DNA of 64,000 nucleotides from Dioszegia crocea (Eukaryota > Basidiomycota > Tremellomycetes > Tremellales > Bulleribasidiaceae), in the NCBI GenBank assembly GCA_001600615.1, contig BCKK01000004.1, forward strand, positions 496,001 to 560,000, written 5' to 3'. A program made the translations under genes and the position numbers. Positions 35,422-46,669 of the stretch are shown here, piece by piece (the first letter of the stretch is position 1; every line of letters begins with the position of its first letter). A model generated the notes under the pieces. It made no database searches and had not been told where the DNA came from. It saw only the letters and a list, made by a program, of their open reading frames with translations.

Positions 35422-36770
35422 CTAGCCGATCCACTGCGCATTGTTCTGCTCGGTCAGATACAGTAGACGGGTGGTTGAACCATGACTCACCAGGTGCATC
35501 ATCTGACCAGTCATTGCATTGGAGTCAGCAGAAGCCAAGAACACTGCCTCGTAAGCGAGAAGGCTGAACTAGACAGCCGCAGAACATACCGTAGGCGGGA
35601 CCCATCTCCGCTGGCATGTTCACTCGACCGTGAAGCGGCAGAGCTCCGATATTCCAGTCATCCATCTGCTCAGCAGGTCGACTTGCAGGTTGCAGTGGTG
35701 TGTAGACGGGTCCGGGACAGACGGCGTTGACTCGGATACCCTTTGGCGCGAGCTGCATAGCCAGCGAGCGGGTGAAAGCAACGATGGCGCCCTTGGTGGA
35801 CGAATAGTCCAGCATCGCTGCGGAGCCCTTGAAGGCGACGACCGAGGCACTGTTGATGATGCTGGAGCCGCGCTTGAGGTGAGGCATGGCGAACTTGGTC
35901 AAGGCGAACATGGCAAGGATGTTAGATCGGAACGTCGACTCAACATCTTCAAGCTGCGGTATTAGCAGGGGCAACAAGACATGTGAAGACTCACCTTGAT
36001 CTCGGCGACATCATCGCACATCATCTGCTTGCTGGCGTTGTTTACCAAGATATCCAGGCCTCCATACTTCTTGATGTGCTCCTCTACCACCTTCTTGACG
36101 TTCTCTTCCTTCATCAGGTCGAGCGGAAGGCACAGGCATTCGCCCCCATCCTCCTCAATTGCCTTTTTCACGCGATCCGCACTGAGACGTCAGCGATATA
36201 GATAGCACTATTCCTGGAGTTAGACTTACTCCTCTTGTTCCTTCTCAAGGTAGACGATCGTAACCTTGGCTCCCTCGCGAACGAACATTTGCGCAGCAGT
36301 ACGGCCCATCCCAGAATCACCGCCAGTTATCAATGCTGTCTTGCCCTTGAGCTTGCCAGATCCAACGTACTGACTATCAGTGTCTTCTCTGCTTTGATAT
36401 CTTTGTGCGACCTACCTCTTTCAGGTAAGGCTTGCCCTGGTCATCCCAGCATTCCAGCTTGGTGAATTCTGCCAGCGGATCCATATTGGTGTCCTTACCA
36501 GGCAAGTTTTGCTCCTGGGGCTTAATGTCCAGGAGCGACTGGGGAGTATCAGCAGCTTTCTTGGCAAGACGGAATTAGTCAAAATACCTTGTAAGCGGTT
36601 ACAATGTCTTCTTTACCCATGTTGGCGGCTGTAGATTTGAAAGTTCGGGTCTGAAGGCGTGTCGGCTTGAATAGTGGAGCGTGAAGAGACACGGCTGATC
36701 TGAAGGGTCTGGATGCGGTCTGATACAAAGCTCTAGACTGTGCTATGCGCATATATGGGAGTGAGTGCAA
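35422..36770 (-). CDS. Short-chain dehydrogenase/reductase, probably mitochondrial
   Basis: Seven exons: 36770-36588, 36538-36416, 36369-36230, 36181-35995, 35953-35590, 35543-35491, 35445-35422; 357 residues. The SDR core has the cofactor motif [13 protein letters not shown], the catalytic Ser in INSAS, and YSSTK (Tyr-x3-Lys); the end LNNAQWIG is typical of the YhdF/YgfF-like subgroup of NAD(P)-dependent oxidoreductases. The first about 45 residues are Arg/Ser-rich without acids ([20 protein letters not shown]), a good mitochondrial presequence. A second in-frame Met (MGKEDIV) would give a cytosolic form. The substrate cannot be read from sequence. It is the first of five co-oriented small-molecule genes ending at 42387. 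Confidence 0.87.
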
Positions 36771-37118
36771 GGTAGAGTCGGGTCAAGTGGAGCAGTTTCG
36801 ATATGGGTCTTTTCGCTGGAATCAAACAGCATTCCTTGAATCCAGGCACGGCTACGTCATTTTCACGTGGCATTCCGAGCGGCGAGAGGTGGCGAGTGGC
36901 GGTGAGTCCTGTTGAGTGCTGGTGAGTGGCGCGGTGGTCCTCAATTAGATTCTCGGTCGGTAATAGCAAGTGGAATAGCACCGTGATCAAACAGCCGCTG
37001 CCAAAGCTTACAGATACCGGTCGAAGACGTTTCCGATCGCGAAGGCGCGGCTTCACTCTTCACATACCACTCAGTAATTACCAATCCTACCAGCAGTCCT
37101 AGCCTAGCAAGGGCGGGA
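36771..37118. other. Intergenic between SDR and aldo-keto reductase 1
   Basis: 348 bases with loose GGTGAGTGGCG-like repeats at about 36885-36930. No gene is seen. Confidence 0.4.
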
Positions 37119-38313
37119 TCAGGACCCGGACTGTAACTTGGCCACCGCATCGTTCCAATCCGGCAAGGTGTATCTGCTTTGAGTACCTCCCCTCCCGCCC
37201 GCTTCATCAATAGCCTGCAGCTCCTCCTCTGAAAGCCTCACTGAGCCAGCCTCCAGGATCTGCGAATATTGCCAGTCTTTTGAAGCGGTACTGAGGATTC
37301 AGCGGTCGCCACCCAAGTCGAAGATAGAGAGGCCACTAACGTGCTCAGAGGACCCCCACTCGCTCGGTCGAGTGCCCAAGCAAGTAACACTTGCGCCGAG
37401 GTGAGACCTCTTTCGTTCGCAACCCTCATGATTGTCTCATCGATACAGCCGCCCGGGAAACGTGTGAGAGGGGCGAGTGATGTGAATGGCGAGATGGCGA
37501 TGTCGTACTTCTCACAAGTCTCCATCATGCTGATCATGCGTGGATCGTGGAAGCAGTAAGGGTGGTATTCGACCTGTGTTTCTTCAACCACATACTCGTG
37601 CAAAGCGGACCACACAGATAGCTCACTGCGTTGACCGATGGCTTTATTCTCCACATCTTCGCTAGTTCCTCGATATGCTCGGCTCTGAATCCGCTCACCC
37701 CGATAGAGCGCACCAATCCGCTCGCGCGGAATTCCTCCATCTTCTTCCATGCCTTGACATTCGAGTACGGAGACGGCTTCGGGTCGTCAGCGCAAATGCT
37801 CGTTGCCATATCACGCAAGGTGCGTAGGGGAACCGAAAACGCACGTCAGTTTGCAAACATGAATGATATCTAAGGATTCAGACCCAGATTCTATGAAGGC
37901 CGAGCATGAGACTCAAAGTCATCGAATGTGGGCTCACACATGTCCAAATAGTCCACACCGAGGGCCTTGAGGGTCTGCTTGAGTTGAGCCTCGGCGTCGT
38001 GCGTAGTCTCTGTCTTCGACCATCCCCACTTTGAAGTGAGAAAGACATCTTCACGCCTCCCTCCCCACTTCTTCAGGACGATGCCGACCGACTCCTCATT
38101 CTCGTATCCATGGGCAGTATCGATGTGGCGGAAACCTTTTTGCAATGCTAGGAGGACAGCAGCGGAGCATTCCTTCCTGATGTGGACAGTGGCTGTAACA
38201 TGTCAGCCAACAAAGAAGATAAGACTGCTAAAAAACGTACCAGTCCCGAAAGCCAATCTGGGCACCGCCTTGCCGTCATTTAGGAGACGTCTCGAGCTGG
38301 CGCTTCCTTGCAT
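37119..38313 (-). CDS. Aldo-keto reductase 1 (catalytic tetrad intact, one irregular splice junction)
   Basis: Model: 38313-38241, 38192-37938, 37869-37859, 37776-37627, 37573-37341, 37290-37119; 297 residues. The NAD(P)H-dependent AKR tetrad is complete: Asp49 and Tyr54 in IDTAHGYENE, Lys79 in LTSKWGW, His113 in YIIH. Exon lengths 255, 150 and 233 equal those of reductase 2, confirming the outer structure. The third exon is irregular. In the paralogues it is 20 nt and ends LPN before the donor; here the good donor GTGCGT would leave 25 nt and break the frame. I used a weak GTTTGC donor; a GAG acceptor at 37799 is the alternative. The gene may be damaged at this point. A longer start at 38400 would add a hydrophobic N-terminal segment absent from the paralogues. 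Substrate unknown. Confidence 0.65.
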
Positions 38314-38644
38314 ATCGTTTGAGGTTGGGTGACGGTAGTCGCTTATCAGAGTTAGGACGATGGCAATGGTCAGACAGAGTATAGACGACAGACAAAGCAT
38401 GTACTACACTCGACAAAGGATCAAGGTCAATGTGTGGTCAGTCAACCTGATCCAAAGGTAAATATTTACTTATACACAACGGAAGGGCCAATTGTAGGAC
38501 GGATGTGGTTCCGGATGAGTCTGCGCTGAGGTGCTCACAGGACGATGCGATGAGAATCATTCTTGCCGATAGTGCATGCTTTCCACCCAGACCGCACGTA
38601 TCAACCACTGCTACAGGCTGTGTGTCATCTTGCACCTATGGGGT
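38314..38644. other. Intergenic between aldo-keto reductases 1 and 2
   Basis: 331 bases. The part next to reductase 1 could encode an N-terminal extension (from 38400). No other gene is seen. Confidence 0.4.
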
Positions 38645-39791
38645 TCAGCCGGTTGCGACGTCGTCTACCGTGTGGTCCCAAGTGTAGAGTGTGTACTGGC
38701 TTCTGAGACCGCCTTCCCTTCCCGCACGCCTCACAGCCTCCATGTCTCCCTCCGATAGTTCGATATTGGCAGAGTCGAGGATCTGCTGGTATTGCCATTC
38801 TTTCGACGCGGTACTGTGCGTCAGCATCAGTGAACATTGGCCGCAAACTCTGGTTTAGTTCAAACTCACGTAACGATGGTACCCCCACCTGATTGCTGCC
38901 TTGCCCAAGCTAGCAACACCTGGGATGATGTGATGCCCTTGCTGTCTCCAATACGATTGACCACCTCGTCCACCGGGCCACCCGAGTATCGCTTGAGAGG
39001 ACTCAGAACTGTAAACGGGGAGATGACGATACCGTACTTCTGACAAGTTTGAACGGTATCGATCATTCGAGGATCGTGGAAAGTGTAGGGTTGATATTCC
39101 ACCTATATTTAAGTGAGTAAACATCGCAATAAGTTCACCGATGAGAGACAAAGTACCTGGTTCACTGAGGGCTTAACGGTCCACATTTTCGCCAGATCCT
39201 CAATGTGATCTCGCTGGAAATTGCTAATCCCGATCGACCGCACCAAACCTCGTTCCTTGAACTCCTCCATTTTCTTCCAGGCCTCGATGTTGGAGTAAGG
39301 GCGCGGCTGTCAATCGTCAGCTATCCACATAGCAAGGGGCAAATCGGACATACGTTCGGCAAGTGAATGAGGTCTGGCCGTCAGCTGAAGTACAGGATCT
39401 GCTAAATGCGGACTCACACAGATCGATGTAATCCACACCCATCTGTTCCAAGCTGTGTCTCAGTTGCGCCTCCGGGTCTTGTAGCTTATCCTCCCTCGAC
39501 CAACCCCACTTTGAGCAGATGAAGACATCTTCTCGCTTGCCTCCCCACTTTTCGAGAGCAGTTTTGATCGAACTCTCGTTCTGGGATCCATGCGAGGAAT
39601 CGAGTGATCGGATGCCCCTCTGTAGAGCAAGGACAAGAGCGTCAGAGCACTCCTTTCCGGTGTGGGCGGTACCTGAGGATCAGTGAGATGGTACATGGGT
39701 AGACGCTCTTTCAAGTTGACATACCAGTTCCGAAAGCTAGAGCGGGCATGCGTGTACCGTCGTTGAGTGTGAGCATTTGAATTTGCTGCAT
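38645..39791 (-). CDS. Aldo-keto reductase 2, catalytic Tyr replaced by Ser
   Basis: Six exons: 39791-39725, 39672-39418, 39373-39354, 39306-39157, 39102-38870, 38813-38645; 297 residues, all junctions in phase. The fold signature is clear (LNDGTRMPALAFGTG, VDYIDLYLIHLPN, SIGISNFQ, KPSVNQVEYQPYTFHDP, QVLLAWARQ). The catalytic region reads LDSSHGSQNE: Asp47 is kept but the general-acid Tyr is Ser52; Lys77 and His111 are present. An AKR without this Tyr is expected to have lost most reductase activity, so the protein may be a non-catalytic binder or decaying. It shares exon boundaries with reductases 1 and 3, so the three arose by tandem duplication. Confidence 0.82.
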
Positions 39792-40124
39792 CGTGTGTGA
39801 CTGCTTGACGAGAGATCCCCAGAGTTTTCCGCTGTAAATTGGACGAGGCATATTTGAGAGGACAAAGGAGTTCGGAGAGGATAGGCGCCAGAGGGAAAGG
39901 ACTAGAATATCAAACGTCTAACTCACACCGTATCGATTGTGGCTCCTTCTACACTTGTCGGTGGACACGCGGCACCTTCTTACACACACGCCATCAGTAT
40001 TGGCCTCCAGTCATGAGCTGTGTCGTTATTTGCCGTGCCTTGTAAGACATGCATGCGATGATACAGCACCGTCAAGAACTGAGCTGAGTCCGCTTTTCGG
40101 AAGGGGCGCGAGCCAAGGGTGTCC
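39792..40124. other. Intergenic
   Basis: 333 bases between aldo-keto reductase 2 and the cupin gene. No gene is seen. Confidence 0.4.
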
Positions 40125-40794
40125 TCAGAGGCGGGCCAAATGGGGCTTACTGCTCCGGCTAGCGACACTGCCAGATCAGCCTACGCTCATCTTATCGTCT
40201 GCTCATCCGCTAGAGAATGGTACTCACAAGAAGGCGCGGAATGGTGATGAGCTGGAGCTAAACACGGCGCCCTTGAAGATCAGCAGCCGTCCACCACGTC
40301 TCAAGCGCCATTGAGTGTGACTCACCTTGGGCACAAATACAACGTCTCCCACCTTGGCCACTATATCCTTGCCGTCTTGTCGAATGCTATACTGGTCAGT
40401 CACCTGCAGTGCACGCGGTCAAGCGCGTAGATCAATTGAAGAGGGGGGACTCACTGCCATTCACCCGAGATGATGAATTTCCACTAATCGGTCGTTAGCT
40501 CAGTCCATATGTAGCAGATAGGGAGTTTGTTCGAGAGTACACACCTCGCTCTGTCCCGTACCGTTCTTATGGTCGACCGGGTCGGAGGTTGCATCCTTCT
40601 CAAACATCCCGCCGGTGTACTCGGACTTGACATCTGCCGTTCCAAACTCGGCTGATTGGATCAGCTCTTGTTTATTTTCTGTGAACATAAGAGGAGAGAT
40701 ACTCACTGACCCATGTCCCTCTGCCGAGGACATTCAGCGCCATCTTATCGGTAGATTTGAAGAGCCGGATCTGGGGAGATGAAGAGGTTGGCAT
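40125..40794 (-). CDS. EutQ-like small cupin protein, one broken junction
   Basis: Model: 40794-40707, 40651-40545, 40483-40455, 40391-40326, 40271-40228, 40167-40125; about 125 residues. The order of segments fits a one-domain cupin of the ethanolamine-utilisation EutQ type: EFGTADVKSEYTGGMFEKD, WKFIISGEW, then QDGKDIVAKVGDVVFVPKG (the VGDVVFVPKG strand is diagnostic) and SPFRAFFVASR. It would be a small beta-barrel with unknown ligand. The exons total 377 nt, one short of a whole number of codons. The break is between 40455 and 40391, where the strong GTGAGT donor leaves phase 2 while the only usable acceptors demand phase 0. Either a one-base lesion or an unusual splice is present. Confidence 0.55.
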
Positions 40795-41191
40795 CTTGAT
40801 GTGATTAAACGTGCAAGGTTCGGACTCGAGGTTTTCAGTCTGTCGCAGTGGAAATGGCGGGCTTGACAGGCTTGGATGATGTCTGCTTCATTGCTGATAG
40901 TACTGCTAGGCTGGATAGATACGGTTGTCAGATTGTAGAACCGTCGGCAGAGCAGAGTCGCTTGTGTTACGGCATGGATTTGGCCAGGAACTTCGGAAGA
41001 CAAGCTGTATGTATGTATTGGCCATATCTCGCTATATTTCCGCTATACTAAGGAGCGGCACTCGTAGCTCGAGTGCTTCAGGATCTGCCTGTTCCACGGA
41101 GCTGTCAAATCGACTCGTCATTAAGCCAAGAATGCAATCCATGAGGCTCAAAGCTTCGTAGGCGACCCTCCACCCATCCTCGAAATCCCAG
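40795..41191. other. Intergenic between cupin and aldo-keto reductase 3
   Basis: 397 bases. No gene is seen. Confidence 0.4.
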
Positions 41192-42387
41192 CTATGCAAG
41201 AGTAGCCTCTTCGGGGTCTTCGACGGGTGCCCATTCAGGTAGAGTGTCACTGCGCCTGATTCCCCCTCGCCTCCCAGCCTCATCAATCTCCTGGAGCTCG
41301 ATGTTCGACAACTCGACCTCAGAGGATGCGAGGGTCTGATCATACTGCCATTCTTTCGATGCAGTCCTGGATGTTATCAGCGGCAACGAATCTGATCAAG
41401 ACCGGGAGGCTTACGTGACAACTGGACCACCCTCGGTACGCTGTCTTGCCCAAGCTAAAAGCACTTGTGCGGGTGTGATACCTTTGACCTCCCCAATGCG
41501 CAGAACGACTTCGTCAACTGGTCCGCCTGGGAACCGCTTGATCGAAGCCAGGGGTGAGAATGGCGAGATGGCTATGTCGTACTTCTTGCATGTCTCGGCC
41601 ATGCTTATCATGCGGGGGTCGTGGAAGCAATAGGGATGAAATTCGATCTGAAGCGTCAGCTTTGCACTTTTGCGCATTGCATGCCTGACTGAAGATCGTT
41701 GTGACTCAAGAACACATACCTGATTGACCGATGGCTTGATTGTCCACACCGTGGACAACTCCTCAATATGCTCCGCCTTAAAATTGCTGACTCCAATCGA
41801 GCGGGCGAGACCCTTCTTCTGGATCTCTTCCATCTTCTTCCAGGCTTCAGCGTTGGAGTAACCCGGCACCTGGAAGTGTCAGCTTCGGCCAGGAATCCTG
41901 GGTCTGAAAAGACAACGTACGTTCGGGAGATGGATCAGATCTGGGATACCAGCACGCATCATATTGCAATTTGATGGTGGACAATCCTAATTTGGCCCGA
42001 GCGCGAAAGAGACTCACAAAGGTCGAGATAGTCCACTCCAATCTGCTCAAGACTCTGCTCGATATCACGCTCAGGGTTGTGTTCCCTCTCTTCTAGTGAC
42101 CAGCCCCACTTGGAACAGATAAAGACGTCCTCCCGCCTGCCTTTCCATTTGGTTAAGGCGGTACCGATAGACTGCTCGTTCCCATTCCCGATTGCCGTAT
42201 CGATATAGCGAAACCCTTTATCCAGAGCGAGCACCAAAGCGTCTGAACACATCTTGCTGGAAATGCGCTGTGGCTGAGTATGTCAGCTGGGCACAGAGCT
42301 TGTCGAAGGAGAAGACTCACCGGTGCCGAAACCTAGTGTGGGGACGCGCGTCCCATCATTGAGCAGCTTGGTCGGGAAGGCTCGCAT
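41192..42387 (-). pseudogene. Aldo-keto reductase 3, frameshifted and lacking the catalytic Tyr
   Basis: Exons by homology: 42387-42321, 42273-42018, 41940-41921, 41869-41720, 41647-41415, 41366-41192. All boundaries match reductases 1 and 2, but exon 2 is 256 nt instead of 255. The extra base lies in the first 30 nt. Splicing from the normal donor then gives a shifted frame with a stop at CTGGATAAA, and no alternative acceptor with the right phase is visible. After the shift the frame is clean (ALVLALDKGFRYIDTAIGNGNE, CSKWGW, DLYLIHLPN, AEAWKKMEEI, QIEFHPYCFHDP). The catalytic Tyr position is Asn (IDTAIGN), as it is Ser in reductase 2. This is most simply a recent pseudogene; a shortened protein starting at MCSDALV or an assembly error are alternatives. 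Confidence 0.6.
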
Positions 42388-42610
42388 GGTCGTCGACGGC
42401 TGGTGTCTAGTGAATGAGTATGCGAGGAAAAGTAAGACGAAAGCCGGAAGATAGCAAATCATCAGTAGAAGTACAATCCCTCCCCTTGAGTTGCTTTGTT
42501 CTATTGTTTACTCGGTCAAAGGAGGGTCCCTTCCCCCCTAAGAGGATAGCCTGTGTGAAATGCGATTAAGGTTTGCCCCTACTGTACATTACCCCAACCA
42601 GTGTCCACAC

Positions 42611-45600
42611 TTACAGACTATCTCTACCCCTATTAGATTGCCCCGAAGCAGATCGCCCTGGCATGAGATGAGACGCAGTAGCCACTACACCCTCTGCCCT
42701 CGTGTTCCTCTTCTTGGCACTGTCAATCTGTCTCTCCAGGTCCCTGAATTCAGTCAGCACCATATACCACCAGAAAGAGACGGGACTCACCTGATCTGCC
42801 CCTCAAGTTGGATGGCCCGCTCCTTCCCGCCCTGCTTCTCCGTCTTGATCTTCTCCCCGGCGATCCTCAGCCTATTCTCATACTCCTTCACCCTCGCCTC
42901 CCACTTATTCTCCGCCTGACCAGCCCGTTGCTGCATCTCCGCCACTTTTGCTTCGAGCTGAGCAAGTTGATTCTGGCTTGTCTGGGCGCGTCGTTCGGCG
43001 CGTTCGGCTCGGTCGGTAAGTGCGCGGAGCTGCGAAGAGTTCGAGTTGGAGGTGGAAGAAGAGCCGGCGCGCTCGGAGGATAGCTGGGATGTGAGGTCGG
43101 TGATGCGGGTCTGATCATCAGCCTTACACGAAGATTTATAGCAAAGGACTCACCTTCGCAGCCTCCAACTCCCCTTCCTTCAATTGGTATTTGCCCCGCC
43201 ACGACATCTTAGCCAATTCCAGCTTCTTGACGGACGCTTCGAAAGTATCCAATGTCCTCCATTTCTGCTCCAGTTGACGCTTAAGACCCCTAGCTTGTCA
43301 GTTCAATCTCCATAAAACGTGTCTGCTCGGAGCACTTACGCCATTCGCTGGTCGACCGACACCTCAGTCTCTTTGATCCGTTTCTCAAAGTCCGTCCTGA
43401 CGCCATTCATCGAATTGAGGCGTTTCAAGAGAGTCTCACGGAAGATGTTGAATTGGGCTGGTGTGGTGTGGTCCTATCATCGTCAGCTTCGGGACTGGTC
43501 TGTGTTGAGATGACGAGGAATAAGTTCCGAAAGGCGATGACGTTGGCGGGCCCACCAGGAGAGACTTCCCCAGTAGAGGCTATGTGCCTGGTAGGAAGAG
43601 AGGCGATTGAATAAGAGTATCGGTGTCGAGATGAGGAAGCTCAAGCGGGATGACCAACTCCACATAGACAGCGCCTCCACTCACTTCAGTACCCAAGAAT
43701 CGATTGACGTCCTTAAACACCCTCAATAGCAATTCACTTCTCTCCTGTCTCTGCGTTTCATTCTGCTTCTGCAGTGCAAAACGTTCTTGCTGAGTTTCAG
43801 TCAAAAGCGGCTCGAGCTCTTCAATACGTTCTCGAAGTAAATGAGCTTCACGCTCATACTTCTTTGCAGACTAGATATCAGCAAAATGTGTCCGAATCCG
43901 GACGGGAGACATACCTTCATCGCGTCATCAAGCTTGTCAGACATATTCAACCTGGCCTGTCTTTCAGCCGACAAGGTATCCTGCAATTCCCTTTGTCTAT
44001 CCAGCTACCACAATAAGCCAACACCCAATGACCAAGACACAGACATACCATAGCCGAATATTCCATATCCCTCTTCCCCAATGCCTCTCTAGCATCTTCC
44101 AGCTCACCCTCCGCATCCCTCAAATCCCTCCTTACACGATCCATCTCAAGCTCCAATCCAAATTTATCACTCGTAGCTTCATCCCCAATCTTTCGCCTCT
44201 CATCCTCAAGGCCCCTGAGCATATTCTGAACCTTTGCCAGATCTTTATCCCGCATAGCCACCCGCTCACGCGCATCCTCCACTTCTCGTTTCGTCCGACT
44301 CAGCAGCGTCTCTCGATCCTGCAGATCCCGCTCTAGGCGCTCGACGGCAGATTGATGTCTTTCTTGTTCATCCGCCAAGTCTGACTGTAATTTCCGCCGG
44401 GCGTCTTTGAGCGCTGAGACGAGGGACTCGTAGTGCGTTTTGCTATTTTCGAATGCTTCGTCGGCTGACCGCAAGTCGGCATTCAGGTCCGTCTCTCTAG
44501 CTTTGAGTTCGTCCGCCATTTCCTCGAGCTCGTATACGCGTTGACCAAGCTACGGTATCAGTTGAGACTCCTTTTGCGTTACTAATCAATAGGCACGGGA
44601 CAACTTACCTCTTCGACTTCGCGATTCGCAGCAATGAGATCCGCCTCCTTCTCCGAATTGTCCCGCTCGATATTCTTGAGGGTATCCTCCAGTCTGTCGG
44701 CTGTCTCTGCCTTTTCGGCCTCTAGCGAATGCAAGTGCTCCTCTCGATCCTGCAAGACTTCTCGCAACTCTTTAACGTCCTGTTCTCTAGCTTCTAGAAC
44801 CTGTAGTAATCAGCATCGCTTTGACCCGTATCTTCCAAAGCCCAAATCTCACATCTCTGAGCTCGTCAACCTGAGCCCTGGCCTCCAAAACCTCATCCTT
44901 CCATTCCGCCGCGACCTGCCCAATCTCCTTCTCATGATCCCGCAATCTAGCATCAAGCTCCGCATTCAACTCGTCAATCTCTTGATCGCGCTTATCGAGA
45001 TCGAGCTGTGCCGCTGCTAGTCTGTCTTGCATCTCGTTCAGGCGCTGGTGGGATCAGCAGTCATCCAGTATCAGAAGACCCAGACTCACATCTTCCAGCT
45101 CGTCAACCACCAACCCTCCACCCTCCCGCCTCAAAGCCTCAATCTCGTCGACCAACCTCGCATTCTCCTCCTCCAGATCCTGCATCCTAGCTCTTCGCCT
45201 CGTGGTATCCCCCTCAAGATCCCTAGTGCCAGCTCCTCCTTCCTCAGCTCGATCCGCTCTCTCCTGCTCAGCCGCCAAATCCTGCTCGAGATCATCCATA
45301 CTCCCCTTCAGATGCTCCACCTCCTCTTCTAGCTGCTCGCATCTCTGCCTCCAAACATTCTCCGACGCCTCCACATCTTCCATTTGCGCCCTGAGCGAAT
45401 CCCCATCGGCCCCTCCCGCCCCTTTGCTCGCTAGTTCCTTCTCTGCCGCCCTCCGCCTGTCCTTTTCCTCCTTATACAGCCGCTCCAATTCCTTCAACTC
45501 CCCTTTCGTCCCATGCTGTCCCTCCCTCTCGCGCTGGACATCATTCAGATCTCGATCTTGCTGTAATAGCAATTTCTTGATCTTCTTAGTCTCCTTAGAG

Positions 45601-46669
45601 AGGTTGAGGATCTCCAGTTTGAGCTTGACATTCTCCTTGAGAGCCGCTTCGATATGGTCTGGCGCCATTTGCCCCAGCCTTTCCTTTAGGAAATGATTCT
45701 CGAGCTGCAGGTTGAAGTTGTCTTTCTTCACAGCGTCGAGTTCCTACATAATCAGCCCAGCGAACAATTAGCCTCCGATGATAGCCTTACCTGTTCTTGC
45801 TCTCTCAGCGTCTTCGGTCCCGACCCCTCAACAGCGGCACTTTGCCTCCCATCCCGCTTACTCGGGCCCGCAGCGTAGCTTTTCCCTCCCTTCCTAGGCG
45901 TAATATTGACGTTCAGACTAGCCAACACGCCCGTCGCGTCCGTTTCGTCATCCGTATCAGCGTACCGCCTGCCCCGCCCCTGCCCGGCGTCTGAGGATGA
46001 GACGGATGAGACCGAGCCAGTGAGCTGCGATCGGAGTATTCGAGATCGGCGAGGAGCCTGTGTGCCAGGTGTCCGCTCAAGAATGGAAGTTGAAGATGAG
46101 CGGCGAACTGTAGACGGAGGTGACATGATGAGAGCGGCGGCAGGAGGTGGTGATGGGGTTAAGCGGGATGTATCGGGCGAGTCTATGGTCGGTAGAGTGG
46201 GTACTGAGATTATAAGCTTCGCGTTCAGCCACCAGTTCAATATACACGGTAGCTTACACCTTGAGACCTGGGGCCTTAGACCTCCAACTCCTAATCGCGA
46301 AGGGACATTCCGTTCCTCGTCCTCCGATCGGAAGCTCGAACCGAGTGAGTCCAGAGATACATCCGGCAGTGTCTTTCCGTGTGCCAGTATCGTCGAGTCC
46401 GATCCGGTCATGGGAGACTGCATGAGCGCAGCAAGCGAAGATGTCGGGGGCATGTTGAAAAGCGCCGACGGGTCCGGTGTTGTGCGTCGTGTTGTTTGTC
46501 TGTCTTCGTAAATCAACCCGACATGGCTTGAATCTACCTCTGTGGGTAGTGGCCTATGCTGTGGGTTCCTGGACTGTCCTCGGTGGACTCCTAAGGCGTG
46601 TATAAGGGTGATTGATGATGTATGAGGAATGAGGAGTTGGGTTGTTGACAAGTCGCGTTCTGAATCCAT
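42611..46669 (-). CDS. Cnn_1N-domain coiled-coil protein, gamma-tubulin complex tether (Mto1/Pcp1 type)
   Basis: Twelve exons: 46669-46258, 46203-45791, 45743-45090, 45044-44853, 44800-44609, 44549-44049, 44004-43915, 43870-43685, 43473-43340, 43289-43154, 43110-42791, 42743-42611; 1120 residues. After a Ser/Thr/Pro-rich head, residues about 268-325 carry the centrosomin motif 1 pattern (LREQEQELDAVKKDNFNLQL, then HFLKERL and PDHIEAALKENVKLK), known to bind and activate gamma-tubulin complexes. The rest is almost continuous coiled coil, with a less helical interval near FLGTEDHTTPAQFNIFRETLL. A role in spindle-pole or cytoplasmic microtubule nucleation is inferred. The 214-nt intron 43684-43474 is four times the usual length; a short hidden exon there cannot be excluded. 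It shares a 126-bp head-to-head promoter with the next gene. An ATG at 46714 is an alternative start. Confidence 0.85.

Noticed and set aside
39980..40168. Open frame continuing from the last exon of the cupin gene in another frame
   Set aside because: The phase of the donor selects the frame ending FFVASR and a stop at 40125, which matches the usual C terminus of such cupins.
43474..43684. Possible extra exon inside the long intron of the Cnn_1N gene
   Set aside because: Direct joining of the flanking exons gives the natural FLGTEDHTTPAQFNIF in phase, while an inserted exon would need a 22-nt intron. Kept only as a caution.
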